Origin: Marinobacter oulmenensis
GTDB taxonomy: Bacteria; Pseudomonadota; Gammaproteobacteria; Pseudomonadales; Oleiphilaceae
Length of the DNA: 64,000 nt
Direction of reading: 5' to 3'
Assembly: GCF_014201735.1 (NCBI RefSeq)
Contig: NZ_JACHFE010000009.1
Location: 1 to 64,000 of the forward strand
Both the position numbers and the translations under genes were made by a program. Position 1 is the stretch's first letter. The number at the start of each line of letters is the position of its first letter. Shown piece after piece: positions 9,519 to 18,711 of this stretch. The notes under the pieces are model-generated. The model was given only the letters and a program-made list of their open reading frames with translations, was not told where the DNA came from and did no database searches.

Positions 9519-11420
9519 TCAGGGCTCTTCACAGGTGGGGCAGTACTGCTCCAAAACGGCCCGCAGCATGTCATTGTTGACCGGCTTTGCCAGCAGCGAA
9601 TTCATGCCCGCCTGGCGGCACTTGTCTTCATCCTGCTCGGTGGCACTGGCGGTCAGGGCCACTACCGGGACGCGTTCACGATGATGGCGCAGCTCCCAGT
9701 CACGTAGCTCGCGGGTGGCTTCAAAACCATCCATCTGGGGCATCACGCAGTCCATCAACACCAGGTCGAATGTGTGCCATTGCCAAAGCCGTGATGCGGC
9801 CTTGCCATCGTTTGCGGTCATTACATCGCATCCCAGCTTTTCCAGCATGCGCTGGGTTAGCGTGCGATTCACCGGGTTATCCTCCACCAGCAGAACCCGC
9901 ATATTGCCGCAGGGCAATTCCTGTTTACGCTGGCCCGGCTCAGAGGCCGGTTGTAGTGAGAACCGTGTCAGGAAACGGTGGGCGGCCTGCTCGGAGTCCG
10001 TGAACAACTGATTCAGCAAAGGCACCAGATAGGATTCCCTCAGGGTTTTACTCAGGAAGGCATCAGCGCCCACTTCCCGGAAGTGTTCTGCGTCTCCCCG
10101 TTGTGGGTTGGACGACAGGATCAGCAGTTTCAGGTCCTGCCATTGTGGATTCCCCCGGATTTGCCGGCACAGCAGTTCGGATTCCATATCGGGCACGAAT
10201 CCGTCCATGATCACCGCGTGGTAAGGGGCATTGGCATCCGCCGCCTGGCCCAGGGCCGCGAGGGCCTCACCGGCCGTGCCAACGGCATCAATATGGACCG
10301 GGTAGCGGGACAGGACTTCCAGGGTGATTTTACGGGACAGGGCATAGGCATCCAGCACCAGCAGGCGGCGGCCCTGAACCTGGCTGGAGTCGGGCCGGGC
10401 CCTGGGGATGCCGTCAGTGGCCTCGCCCAGGTTGAGTTCCAGCCAGAAAGTTGAGCCTTCACCGGGGCTGCTTTCCACATTGAGAGAGCCGCCCATCAGT
10501 TCCACCAGTTGCTTGCAGATGGTCAGGCCGAGACCGGCGCCGGGCAGTTGGCCCTGGGCCCGGTTGCCGAAGGTGACATAAGGGTCATAGATGTGTTGAA
10601 TATTGTCGGGACTGATGCCGATGCCAGTGTCCTCCACCGAAAGCCGAAGCCTTACCTGATCGCCATCGCGGCCGAGAACCTCAATGCTCATCAATACGTG
10701 CCCGGAGTCGGTAAATTTGATGGCATTGGACAACAGGTTCAGCATGATCTGGCGTAGGCGCACCGGGTCCCCGGTGACGGCCCAGGGCAGGGTTTCATCA
10801 ATCCGGACTTCCAGTGCCAGCCCCTTTTCCCGGGCCCGGTTGCCGAGCATGTGCACCACATCGTTCAGCGTATCGCGCAGATCCACAGGGGCCTGGGTCA
10901 GATCCAGCTTGCCGGCTTCCACGCTGGAGATGTCCAGCAGGTCGCGGATGATGGCGGAAAGGCTTTCCGAGGCACTGATGACGGTATTGACGTACTCCCG
11001 CTGTTCCTGGTCCAGGGCGGTGTCGGTCAGTAGTGTGGCGTAACCGGAGATGGATTGGAGCGGAATGCGCAGTTCGTGGCTCACGTTGGCCAGGAACAGG
11101 GTCTTGGCGTTGTTGGCGTGTTCCGCTTCGGTCTTGCGCTCGCGGGTTTCCCGAACCGTTTGCTGCAATGCCCGCGCTTCGTTCAACAGGCGCAGGCGCA
11201 TGTCATTTACTGCCTGCTCGAGTTCCGATACCGCATCCTGGTCATTTCGCCGGCTGATGGGCGTGGGCGGTTCGGCGAGGGTATCAATATCCAACTGACC
11301 AAGGTTGTCAGTCAGTTTTTTCAGCCGACGGTTCTGCACGGCCCGGGCGCGTAACAGTAATGCCACTGCGCCAACCAGGATCAGGCAGAGTGGAACCAGC
11401 AAGTTAACCATAGGAGGCAA
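9519..11420 (-). CDS. Hybrid sensor histidine kinase with two receiver domains
   Basis: The 633-residue protein has an N-terminal membrane helix (about residues 5-24) and almost no periplasmic sensor. A HisKA domain follows (phospho-His in NVSHELRIP, H115), then a HATPase_c domain (N box NLLSNAIKFT, G boxes EDTGIGIS and GAGLGLTIC). The first receiver (about 352-470) carries D406 in VIMDGF but has only a partial acidic pocket. The second receiver (about 507-625) is complete, with VEDN, D557 in VLMDCVMPQMDG, and a late TA/K motif. The start is TTG 11420, with AGGGA 9 bases upstream; ATG 11411 is an alternative. There is no Hpt domain, so a separate phosphotransfer protein is expected. The partner is not in the window. 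Confidence 0.88.
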   Translation of the reverse strand: MPPMVNLLVPLCLILVGAVALLLRARAVQNRRLKKLTDNLGQLDIDTLAEPPTPISRRNDQDAVSELEQAVNDMRLRLLNEARALQQTVRETRERKTEAEHANNAKTLFLANVSHELRIPLQSISGYATLLTDTALDQEQREYVNTVISASESLSAIIRDLLDISSVEAGKLDLTQAPVDLRDTLNDVVHMLGNRAREKGLALEVRIDETLPWAVTGDPVRLRQIMLNLLSNAIKFTDSGHVLMSIEVLGRDGDQVRLRLSVEDTGIGISPDNIQHIYDPYVTFGNRAQGQLPGAGLGLTICKQLVELMGGSLNVESSPGEGSTFWLELNLGEATDGIPRARPDSSQVQGRRLLVLDAYALSRKITLEVLSRYPVHIDAVGTAGEALAALGQAADANAPYHAVIMDGFVPDMESELLCRQIRGNPQWQDLKLLILSSNPQRGDAEHFREVGADAFLSKTLRESYLVPLLNQLFTDSEQAAHRFLTRFSLQPASEPGQRKQELPCGNMRVLLVEDNPVNRTLTQRMLEKLGCDVMTANDGKAASRLWQWHTFDLVLMDCVMPQMDGFEATRELRDWELRHHRERVPVVALTASATEQDEDKCRQAGMNSLLAKPVNNDMLRAVLEQYCPTCEEP

Positions 11421-11463
11421 GGCACAAATTCCCTGTGTCGACTACTAACTAAACAGCGCCAGT

Positions 11464-12216
11464 TTAGCAGACCGAAATCACTTGAACATACTTATTCACC
11501 GGTCCCGTCATGAAACGGAAACGGACGTTCAGATCGTAAAGGCGGGCCCCATAAATCCGGTCTTCATCACGTCCCCGTCGGAAGGATGGCCGGGGGTCCT
11601 GGCAGAGCACATCCTCTATCAGGGCCTTCAGGTCCGGATAGTGGCTTTGTGGAAGGCTGGCCAGTTGTGCCGTCGCCTCGGGGCAAAACTCAACCGGTAG
11701 CGGATCCGATGGCGGGGCGTCCGCCCAACCAAGGGAAGCGTCGGGCACCGCATCGGCAAACGGAAGGTAGGGCTTGATATCAAGAATAGGGGTGCCATCG
11801 ATCAGGTCATGGTCACGGATTTTCAGGGCTAGCCGGCCGTCGTCACGGCGAACAAGGCCTTCATTGCAAACCACAGACATACCCAGACTGTTGGGGCGAA
11901 ACGGCGAACGAGTGGCGAACACGCCCAGTTTTTTGTTGCCGCCGAGCCGGGGTGGCCTGACCACCGGCCGCCACTCGGCCCGAACCGCTTCATGGAACTG
12001 GAAGATCAGCCACACGTGACTGGCGGAATCCAGGCCCCGGAACGCATCTTCCCGGTCATAGGGTGGCGCAATCACCAGTTCCGCCCGGGCGTACCGGGTG
12101 AGGCCGGGCTGGCGTGGCACCCCGAACTTTTCCTTGAAGCAGGAGTCGGTATAGGCCACCGGCTGCAGGGTTAACGCCTCATTGGCGGGTTTGCTTTTGT
12201 GGGGGTGTTTGGGCAT
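11464..12216 (-). CDS. trmO: tRNA (N6-threonylcarbamoyladenosine37-N6)-methyltransferase TrmO
   Basis: The 250-residue product matches the YaeB/TrmO (TsaA) family. It shows LQPVAYTDSCFKEKFGVPRQ at the N-terminus, FQFHEAV, the signature GVFATRSPFRPNSLGMS and LDIKPYLPFAD, and a C-terminal YGARLYDLNVRFRF. TrmO uses SAM to methylate t6A at position 37 of tRNA-Thr and fine-tunes decoding. ATG 12216 is chosen over upstream in-frame codons because they lie inside the preceding gene and the family starts near here. The gene follows the barrel-like gene by 10 bases and is probably the last gene of the pil/coaE transcript. Confidence 0.9.
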   Translation of the reverse strand: MPKHPHKSKPANEALTLQPVAYTDSCFKEKFGVPRQPGLTRYARAELVIAPPYDREDAFRGLDSASHVWLIFQFHEAVRAEWRPVVRPPRLGGNKKLGVFATRSPFRPNSLGMSVVCNEGLVRRDDGRLALKIRDHDLIDGTPILDIKPYLPFADAVPDASLGWADAPPSDPLPVEFCPEATAQLASLPQSHYPDLKALIEDVLCQDPRPSFRRGRDEDRIYGARLYDLNVRFRFMTGPVNKYVQVISVC

Positions 12217-12226
12217 ATCGTTGCTA

Positions 12227-13312
12227 TCAATCCCGATCAATGGTCCCGGCAAAATACATTTCGATTCGAAACAGCACGGACCCCTGGTCCTTGAAATCCT
12301 CATCCCTCGGAAACGTCAAGGCCGGGACAAGTTCGGCGTAAAGCCAGTCCTCGTAGAGCCGGTAACGCCAGGTCAGGTCTGCGAAGTAGGATGTAGTCCG
12401 CCAGGACGGCTGGCTCTCGCCCAGTATGCCAATACGGGGCCTTATCCGGGAGTGGTTGTTCAGTCGTTTATGGACGCTGGCAATCTGCGCCGCTTCAAAC
12501 TTGCGCTCGTCGTGTAGCCATTCCAGTTCCGAAGACGTGGAAAATGACCAGCCATTGCCGATGGGGCGCTCCGCACCCAGCCAGGAGCGCGCGCCCCAGC
12601 CCTCGGTGTGGTAGTAGTACACCCGCTGTTCAACGGCCATGTTCCAGTCACTGGTGATTTGCCAGGAGCTGCCGGCTTTCAGTCGCCAGAACATTTCCGG
12701 CGGAAACCGAAGCCGTCCGCCCAGGTCCGAGGACAGGTTGATGGCATCACCAACCTGACTCAGGTAACGCAGGGCACCGAGGGTCTCGGTATCGGTCCGG
12801 TCGGCGTCGGTCAGTTGCCGGTCGCGTTCCCGCTCTGACAGGGGAATCTGGTCTTCGCTTTCGCTGTCGATAATCAGCCGGAACTTTTTTCTGGCCGTCG
12901 GCACATCCAGACGAAAACGTACCTCGGGCTCGAACTGCGCCGGGTCACCATACTCGGATTCCGTGGCCAGTCCCAGGCGAAGGTAGCTTTCATTGTTCGG
13001 CAGAGAATGGCTGGAAGCCGACAGGGTTCGGTCTGCCCAGGCACCCAGAGCCTGGATAGTCTCACCATGCTGGCGTTCCTGGTGTATCACCCAGTTGCTG
13101 AAGTCCAGCCAGAGCGAATCCCGGGGCTCCCCCTGAATGTCTTCCGGCTCGTAGGTGTAAAACGAAGAGGGGAGGGTGTCAGGGGATAATAATTCGGGTA
13201 CGGGCGTTTCCTGCCACAGAAAAACCGGCTCCGCGCCGTGGAGAAACGTCGGGAAAACAAGGGCGCAGGGCAGCAGACACTTTCTAACCGAATTCGGCCA
13301 ACAACTGGTCAT
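12227..13312 (-). CDS. Exported beta-barrel-like protein of unknown function
   Basis: The protein has 361 residues from ATG 13312 (TTG 13336 and GTG 13321 are alternatives, all inside the coaE 3' end). A signal peptide is visible (CLLPCALVFPTFLHGAEP). The mature part is rich in alternating aromatic strands typical of outer-membrane barrels: YLRLGLATESEYGDPAQF, WNMAVEQRVYYYHTEGWG, SFSTSSELEWLHDER, LTWRYRLYEDWLYAELVPAL. The C-terminus VLFRIEMYFAGTIDRD resembles a last strand followed by a short tail. I do not recognise a named family; similar proteins of unknown role occur next to coaE or trmO in marine gammaproteobacteria, from memory. The 29-base overlap with coaE implies translational coupling. 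Confidence 0.7.
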   Translation of the reverse strand: MTSCWPNSVRKCLLPCALVFPTFLHGAEPVFLWQETPVPELLSPDTLPSSFYTYEPEDIQGEPRDSLWLDFSNWVIHQERQHGETIQALGAWADRTLSASSHSLPNNESYLRLGLATESEYGDPAQFEPEVRFRLDVPTARKKFRLIIDSESEDQIPLSERERDRQLTDADRTDTETLGALRYLSQVGDAINLSSDLGGRLRFPPEMFWRLKAGSSWQITSDWNMAVEQRVYYYHTEGWGARSWLGAERPIGNGWSFSTSSELEWLHDERKFEAAQIASVHKRLNNHSRIRPRIGILGESQPSWRTTSYFADLTWRYRLYEDWLYAELVPALTFPRDEDFKDQGSVLFRIEMYFAGTIDRD

Positions 13313-13901
13313 GCAAGTCACGAACCTGGCGCTCAACCTCAGGGAGTGGGCAGTTGTTATTGATTATAGCGCTTGCCCGGGCAGTGCGCTCTGTCCGGGT
13401 CATCTGGGCCGCCATGATGCGCTCGACCTGTTCTCGGGAATTGTCATCCCGCGCCATGGTGCGCTCCATCTGTACGGACTCTGGCACATCCACCACAAGA
13501 ACCCTGTCCACCAGTTTGTGCTGGTCCGTCTCCAGCAACAGCGGCGATACCAGCAGTACGTAGGGCAGGGTATAGGGCGATGGCGGCTGCGACAGCTGCC
13601 GCACCAGCTCCTCCCGGATCATCGGGTGCAGCAGGCCCTCGAGCCAGCTCTTTTCCGCAGGATCTTCAAATATTTTTTGACGTAGCCAGGCCCTGTCCAG
13701 TGCGCCGGCTTCTGTGAGGGCCTGTGGGCCGAAATGCTTCCGGATTTCGGTCAGCGCGGGCATTCCGGGTTCCACAACCTGGCGTGAGATATCATCGGCA
13801 TCCACCCAGTGCACACCAAGGTCCCCGAACATCCGCACGACCGTAGATTTGCCGGAACCAATGCCGCCGGTAAGGCCGACGATGTGGAATGGGGAGTTCA
13901 C
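13284..13901 (-). CDS. coaE: Dephospho-CoA kinase
   Basis: This 205-residue enzyme phosphorylates the 3'-hydroxyl of dephospho-CoA, the last step of CoA synthesis. The P-loop is GGIGSGKST (about residues 11-19), followed by VDADDISRQVVEPG and DRAWLRQKIF, the CoA-binding LHPMIR motif and LLLETDQ. Length is standard. It starts 3 bases after the pilD stop and overlaps the next gene, so pilB-pilC-pilD-coaE is one transcript, as commonly seen in Pseudomonas and relatives. yacG, which often follows coaE, is absent here. Confidence 0.96.
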   Translation of the reverse strand: MNSPFHIVGLTGGIGSGKSTVVRMFGDLGVHWVDADDISRQVVEPGMPALTEIRKHFGPQALTEAGALDRAWLRQKIFEDPAEKSWLEGLLHPMIREELVRQLSQPPSPYTLPYVLLVSPLLLETDQHKLVDRVLVVDVPESVQMERTMARDDNSREQVERIMAAQMTRTERTARASAIINNNCPLPEVERQVRDLHDQLLAEFG

Positions 13902-13904
13902 AGA

Positions 13905-14783
13905 TCAAACACCGAGAAAGCGGAACCAGAACACCTGAATCTCTGTGCCAAACCAGAGGCAGAGCAGGCCGGCAGCGGCCAGATACGGCCCAAAGGGAAT
14001 GGGCACTTCCCGGCCATGCTGGCGGAACACCATCAGGCTGATGCCCACAACGGCGCCCACCACGGAAGACAACAGAATAACCGCCGGCAGCAACTGCCAG
14101 CCCAGCCATGCGCCCAGGGCTGCCAGCAGCTTGAAGTCGCCGTGGCCCATGCCCTCCTTGCCGGTCACCAGCTTGAACAGCCAGTACACAGACCACAGCG
14201 AAAGATAACCGGCCACGGCCCCCCAGAAGGCGCTGTTGAAGTCGGTAAACAGACCGAAATAGTTGAGCACCAGGCCCAGCCACATCAGCGGCAGGGTAAT
14301 GCTGTCCGGCAGCAGTTGGGTATCGAAATCAATAACGGTCAGGGCGATCAGCGCGTAAACCAGCAACAGTGACCAGAGCGCCGTCACCGACGGGCCGATC
14401 AGCACCACTGTGATCAGCGCAAACACGGCCGTCAGGGCTTCAATCACCGGATAGCGGGCAGAAATGCGGGCTTTGCAGGATGCACACTTCCCGCCCAGCA
14501 GGAGCCAGCTGACAACCGGTATATTCTCCCGGGCGCGAATCCGATGCCCGCAGGAAGGGCAGGTGGATGCGGGCTTTGAGAGAGTTACCTGGGTTTCGCC
14601 GGAGCGACTGCCTTCAGGCAGTTCCAGAAACTCCTCGCACTGGCAGCGCCACTGCTGGTGCATCATCCGGGGCAGGCGCAGGATCACGACGTTCAGAAAG
14701 CTGCCAATACACAGCGAAAAAATGATAATCGCCGGGTAGAAAATCCAGGGTGTCGACAGAAACGCTTCCAATGACAGCATCAA
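13905..14783 (-). CDS. pilD: Type IV prepilin peptidase/N-methyltransferase PilD
   Basis: This 292-residue integral membrane aspartic protease cleaves type IV prepilins after Gly and methylates the new N-terminal Phe. The cytoplasmic loop has two Cys pairs (CPSC and CASC) characteristic of PilD. The catalytic aspartates lie in VIDFDTQLLPD and GMGHGDFKLL (the GxGD motif). About eight membrane segments follow the first helix (FYPAIIIFSLCIGSFLNVVI). The start overlaps the pilC stop by 4 bases (ATG at 14783 or 14780). Its substrates here include the two pilins at 18110 and 20403. Confidence 0.96.
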   Translation of the reverse strand: MMLSLEAFLSTPWIFYPAIIIFSLCIGSFLNVVILRLPRMMHQQWRCQCEEFLELPEGSRSGETQVTLSKPASTCPSCGHRIRARENIPVVSWLLLGGKCASCKARISARYPVIEALTAVFALITVVLIGPSVTALWSLLLVYALIALTVIDFDTQLLPDSITLPLMWLGLVLNYFGLFTDFNSAFWGAVAGYLSLWSVYWLFKLVTGKEGMGHGDFKLLAALGAWLGWQLLPAVILLSSVVGAVVGISLMVFRQHGREVPIPFGPYLAAAGLLCLWFGTEIQVFWFRFLGV

Positions 14784-16000
14784 CCAACAACCTGACCCAT
14801 CTGGAAGATTGGCAGGTACATGGCAATAATCAGGCCACCCACCAGCACGCCCAGCACTGCCATAATCATGGGCTCCATCAGGGCTGTCAGGTTATCGACC
14901 ATGTCATCCACCACGGATTCGTAATGCTCGGCGACCTTGGCCAGCATCTCATCCAGGTTACCGGATTCCTCACCGATCGCAGTCAACTGTACTGCCATCA
15001 CAGGGAACAGGTCCTGGTTGCGCATGGAGGCCTGTAACTGGGTACCGCTGGATACTTCATTCTTGATTCTGTCCACCGCGTCCCGGTAGACCGCGTTACC
15101 GGTGGCGCCAGCCACGGAGTCCAGGGCGTCCACCAGTGGCACGCCGGCCGCGAAGGTGGTGGAGAGCACCCGGCCGAATTTGGCGACGGCAGATTTATCG
15201 AGGATCTCGCCCATAATTGGGAGCTTTAAGACATATTTGTCTACAGTGTCAGAGAACTTCTGTGATCGCCGATTGGCTTCCCGGAAGACAAATATGAAGC
15301 CGACGATGCCCAGAAGCACCACAAACCACCATTTCTGCATCCATTCGGATAAATTAACCACCATCTGTGTAAATACCGGCAAGTCAGCTCCAAACCCCTG
15401 GAATAGAGCCTCAAACTGGGGCACAACCTTCACCAGCAGGATCGCGGTAACAATAATTGCCACAATGATAACGGCAATGGGGTAGGTCATCGCCTTCTTG
15501 ACCTTTTTCTTGAGGTTCTCGGTTTTCTCAAGGTAGGTGGCCACACGCTCAAGCATCTGCTCCAGGGCACCGGCTTTCTCGCCGGAATCCACCAGGTTGC
15601 AGTAAAGATCGTCAAAGTGGCGGGGGTGTTTGCGTAATGCAGAGGCGAAGTTGGTACCGGAGGAAATGTCATTCCGGATACTCATCACCAGTTCCTGCAG
15701 GCCCTTGTTCTCAAGCCCGTCGGCGACAATGTCAAAACTCTGCACCAGTGGCACGCCAGCCTTCATCATGGTGGCCAGTTGCCGTGTAAGCATGGCAATG
15801 TCGAAAGGTGTGATTTTTTTCTTGCCGCCGAACAGGGGCTTTGGCTTCTTCTTGACCTTGCTGGGAATAATCCCCTGCTTTCGCAACTGGGCCTTCACCA
15901 GCGAGAGATTGGAGCCCGCCATCTCGCCCCTGGTTTTGTTGCCCTTGCGGTCCTTGCCTTCCCAGACGTACGCCTCGAGTTTCTGTGCTTTCTCTGCCAT
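14780..16000 (-). CDS. pilC: Type IV pilus inner-membrane platform protein PilC
   Basis: The 406-residue protein has the two repeated T2SS-F domains (about residues 70-195 and 275-395) and three membrane helices (around 170-195, 222-240 and 377-400). Typical features are ITPFDIAMLTRQLATMMKAG, TNFASALRKHPRHFD, SGEKAGALEQML and GEESGNLDEMLAKVAEHYE. PilC links the assembly ATPase PilB to the growing pilus. Length and order match Pseudomonas PilC. It lies 2 bases downstream of pilB. Confidence 0.97.
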   Translation of the reverse strand: MAEKAQKLEAYVWEGKDRKGNKTRGEMAGSNLSLVKAQLRKQGIIPSKVKKKPKPLFGGKKKITPFDIAMLTRQLATMMKAGVPLVQSFDIVADGLENKGLQELVMSIRNDISSGTNFASALRKHPRHFDDLYCNLVDSGEKAGALEQMLERVATYLEKTENLKKKVKKAMTYPIAVIIVAIIVTAILLVKVVPQFEALFQGFGADLPVFTQMVVNLSEWMQKWWFVVLLGIVGFIFVFREANRRSQKFSDTVDKYVLKLPIMGEILDKSAVAKFGRVLSTTFAAGVPLVDALDSVAGATGNAVYRDAVDRIKNEVSSGTQLQASMRNQDLFPVMAVQLTAIGEESGNLDEMLAKVAEHYESVVDDMVDNLTALMEPMIMAVLGVLVGGLIIAMYLPIFQMGQVVG

Positions 16001-16002
16001 GC

Positions 16003-17721
16003 CTAATCCTTCGTCACACGGTTGGCTTCCTCAAGGCTGGTTACGCCCTCCATCACCTTCCGGAGTGCGGACTGCCGTAGGGTGCGGAAACCTTCCGCCT
16101 GAGCCTGCTTTGCAATCTGGATGGAACTGGCCTCTTCCATAATCATGTTCGCCAGCTCACTGGTCACCTTCACAACCTCGTAGATGCCCACGCGGCCTTT
16201 GTAACCCCCATTGCATTTATCACAGCCCTTGGGCTGGTACAACGTGAAGCCTGTATCAATCTGTTCTTCTGTGAACCCTTCCTTCAAAAGTGTTTCCCTG
16301 GGCGCATCCAGTGGCTCCTTGCAACTCTTGCACAGGCGCCGGCCCAGTCGCTGGGCAATAATCAGGCTGACCGAGGTGGCAATGTTGAACGCGGGAACCC
16401 CCATGTTCATCATCCGGGTCAGGGTTTCCGCCGCGCTGTTGGTGTGCAGCGTGGAGAGCACCAGGTGCCCGGTCTGGGCAGCCTTGATGGCGATATTGGC
16501 CGTTTCCAGGTCCCGGATCTCGCCTACCATGATCACGTCCGGGTCCTGGCGCAGGAAGGCGCGCAGTGCTTCCGCGAAGCCCAGGCCCACCTTGTTATTC
16601 ACGTTGACCTGGTTGATGCCTTCCAGGTTGATCTCAGCCGGGTCCTCCGCCGTGGAAATATTCACCTCGGCGGTATTGAGAATATTCAGGCCGGTATAGA
16701 GTGATACGGTCTTACCAGAGCCGGTCGGCCCGGTTACAAGAATCATCCCCTGGGGCTGGGCGAGTGCTTCCAGGTACAGTTCTTTCTGGTCTTCCTCATA
16801 GCCCAGAACATCGATACCCATCTGCGCCTGGGTGGGATCCAGTATCCGCAGAACGATTTTCTCGCCCCAGAGCGTGGGCAGCGTGTTAACCCGGAAATCA
16901 ATGGCCTTGGTCTTGGACAGCTTCATCTTGATCCGGCCGTCCTGGGGTACCCGCCGTTCGGAAATATCCAGTTGGGACATGATCTTGACGCGAGCAGCGA
17001 TCTTCGGGGCGAGCTTGATGTTCGGGCGGGAGATCTCCTTGAGTACACCGTCTGTGCGGTAGCGCACCCGGTAGACCTTTTCATAGGGTTCGAAGTGGAT
17101 GTCTGACGCACCGGTACGAATGGCATCCAGCAGCATCTTGTTCACATATTTAACGATCGGAGCATCGTCAGCTTCCGTGGGTGTGACAACCGCATCGTCA
17201 GTTTCCTGCTCGCCGCCTTCGGTTTCGACATCTTCCAGATCGGCGTCGTCCAGGTCACCCATGGTGGTGTCCTGGGATTCCAGGTACCGATCAATGGCGC
17301 TCTTCAGCTTTGTATCATCAACCAGAATGGCATCGGTGCTCAGGCCGGTGTTGAACTTGATCTCATCAAGGGCCTGGATATTGGTAGGGTCTGATACCGC
17401 AATAAACAGCCGGTTACCCCGGCGGTAAAGGGGCAGGGCGTTGTGTTTTCGAACGAGCTTTTCATCGACCGCCTTTTCCGGGAGCATCTCCGGCATGAAG
17501 GCGTCCAGGTCCAGAAAGGAAACGCCAAACTCCATGGCGGCCGAAAAAGCCATTTTGGCGCTGTCGGCAAGCTGGTTCTGGGTAAGGTACGTGATCAGGG
17601 GGATGCGATTCTGGGAGGCTTTGACGAATGCATCCCTGGCGGTGTCTTCGTCCAGTAGCCCGTCATCCACAAATCGACGGGCCAGGCCCGTCAGCGTCAC
17701 ATTGTGAGTGTTGCTCGCCAT
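16003..17721 (-). CDS. pilB: Type IV pilus assembly ATPase PilB
   Basis: The 572-residue protein starts with a GspE/PilB N-terminal (MshEN-type) domain (MASNTHNVTLTGLARRFVDD) and a central IQALDEIKFNTG region. The ATPase core follows: Walker A GPTGSGKT (about residues 331-338), Asp box DPAEINLEGI, Walker B DPDVIMVGEIRD, His box GHLVLSTLHTNSA, and the tetra-Cys zinc motif CKSC...CDKC near 460-500. PilB powers pilus extension. ATG 17721 is chosen because the in-frame extension toward 17895 is not protein-like. An acidic linker (about 150-165) precedes the core. No retraction ATPase gene is in the window. Confidence 0.96.
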   Translation of the reverse strand: MASNTHNVTLTGLARRFVDDGLLDEDTARDAFVKASQNRIPLITYLTQNQLADSAKMAFSAAMEFGVSFLDLDAFMPEMLPEKAVDEKLVRKHNALPLYRRGNRLFIAVSDPTNIQALDEIKFNTGLSTDAILVDDTKLKSAIDRYLESQDTTMGDLDDADLEDVETEGGEQETDDAVVTPTEADDAPIVKYVNKMLLDAIRTGASDIHFEPYEKVYRVRYRTDGVLKEISRPNIKLAPKIAARVKIMSQLDISERRVPQDGRIKMKLSKTKAIDFRVNTLPTLWGEKIVLRILDPTQAQMGIDVLGYEEDQKELYLEALAQPQGMILVTGPTGSGKTVSLYTGLNILNTAEVNISTAEDPAEINLEGINQVNVNNKVGLGFAEALRAFLRQDPDVIMVGEIRDLETANIAIKAAQTGHLVLSTLHTNSAAETLTRMMNMGVPAFNIATSVSLIIAQRLGRRLCKSCKEPLDAPRETLLKEGFTEEQIDTGFTLYQPKGCDKCNGGYKGRVGIYEVVKVTSELANMIMEEASSIQIAKQAQAEGFRTLRQSALRKVMEGVTSLEEANRVTKD

Positions 17722-18109
17722 AAAGTCTCTGAGGAAAGTTTTATAAGTCGCTGAAACCCGGTTTATGAAACAGAGTTTAGATGTCCCGGCAAGGTTTGGA
17801 AAGCCGCCTGGGTCACAGCCTTGACGTTTCTCAAAAGTGTGTCGCCGTTGAGGGCCTGTCGAAATGGGCGAGGTGAAGGTGACAAAAAATGTCACTCATG
17901 GACCCTCTGAGGCCAGAAATGTACCGTAAAAAGAGTGTGATAGGTGTCACGGGGTGCTTTAAGTTCATGAAACGCGCATGGTTTTTAACAGGAATTTGCA
18001 ATTGGCACGGTGACTGCTTCACCGTAGACGACGCCCAATGCGGCTACAGGGAAAAGCTCCGGCGGCCGGGGCCGTAAACTGGAAAACGACAATGTCAGAG
18101 GTCGATATT
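17722..18109. promoter_or_regulatory. Divergent pilB-pilA control region
   Basis: This 388-base region holds the promoters of both the pilBCD-coaE operon and pilA. It contains several copies of TGTC with a C or G before it (17839-17843, 17856-17860, 17944-17948) and ATGTCAC near 17889, which resemble the loosely defined PilR-binding boxes of Pseudomonas. The sigma-54-type site is listed separately. No RNA gene was recognised here. Confidence 0.5.
18003..18017 (+). promoter_or_regulatory. Sigma-54 (RpoN) -24/-12 promoter of pilA
   Basis: The sequence TGGCAC-N5-CTGC (18003-18008 and 18014-18017) matches the RpoN consensus TGGCAC-N5-TTGC at all but one position and keeps the essential GG and GC at the right spacing. 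Transcription would start near 18029, leaving an 80-base leader before pilA. PilR/PilS-dependent RpoN control of pilA is established in Pseudomonas aeruginosa, so the same is likely here. Confidence 0.8.
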
Positions 18110-18592
18110 ATGAAGGATATTCAGATGAATCACGGTCAGAAGGGTTTCACCCTGATCGAACTGATGATCGTTGTGGCGATCATCGGCATCCTGGCTGCGA
18201 TTGCCATTCCGCAGTATCAGGATTACATCGCACGCTCCCAGGCTGCCGAGGCAGTTAACCTCCTGGGTGGTGCGAAAACTCCGATCGAAGAGTACATTTT
18301 AGTAAACGGTGCGTTTCCTGATGGCACGACTTCCGGGCAACAACTTAGCGATCTCGGGGTTCGAGACAGTGGTACTTACGTTGATACCTTGGCTATTGCG
18401 AACCCGTCTAATGAAGATGGCGATATCGTAGCAACATTCAAAACTTCTGATGTTGCTTCTGCATTGTCTGGCAACACTATCCGGCTCAAAAGGACAGTTG
18501 ATGCGACAACTGGTGAGTCTACGTGGCAATGTATAACTACTGATTCTGATATGGAGCAGAAATACCTGCCCAGCGGATGCACCAAGTCCTAA
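18110..18592 (+). CDS. pilA: Type IV major pilin PilA
   Basis: The precursor is 160 residues from ATG 18110 (AGAGG 8 bases upstream); ATG 18125, with AAGGA, is equally possible and gives a shorter leader. PilD would cut at [13 protein letters not shown], and the mature chain has the invariant Glu5. The N-terminal helix ([20 protein letters not shown]) is canonical. The C-terminal disulfide loop is formed by Cys in TWQC and in LPSGC. The protein ends CTKS with a terminal serine. In P. aeruginosa group I strains and some Acinetobacter, a C-terminal pilin serine is O-glycosylated by an enzyme encoded immediately downstream (TfpO/PilO); the next gene here is of that class. Confidence 0.95.
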   Translation: MKDIQMNHGQKGFTLIELMIVVAIIGILAAIAIPQYQDYIARSQAAEAVNLLGGAKTPIEEYILVNGAFPDGTTSGQQLSDLGVRDSGTYVDTLAIANPSNEDGDIVATFKTSDVASALSGNTIRLKRTVDATTGESTWQCITTDSDMEQKYLPSGCTKS

Positions 18593-18615
18593 TTTGGTCT
18601 TGAGTTGACATGTAT

Positions 18616-18650
18616 AAACCCGGAAGCAGGTACTGTTTCCGGGTTTTTTG
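18616..18650 (+). terminator. Rho-independent terminator of pilA
   Basis: AAACCCGGAA (18616-18625) pairs perfectly with TTCCGGGTTT (18637-18646) across an 11-base loop, and the T run continues to 18649. It lies 24 bases after the pilA stop and separates pilA from the following gene, allowing high pilin expression with partial read-through. Confidence 0.9.
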
Positions 18651-18711
18651 TTTTCACTCGACCGAATAGATGAAGGGCTAATTTATATTGGTTGGCTTTT
18701 TTGCTTAGTCC

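Noticed and set aside
18593-18711. tRNA gene downstream of pilA, as in some Pseudomonas
   Set aside because: The gap holds a terminator only; no cloverleaf or T-loop sequence was seen.
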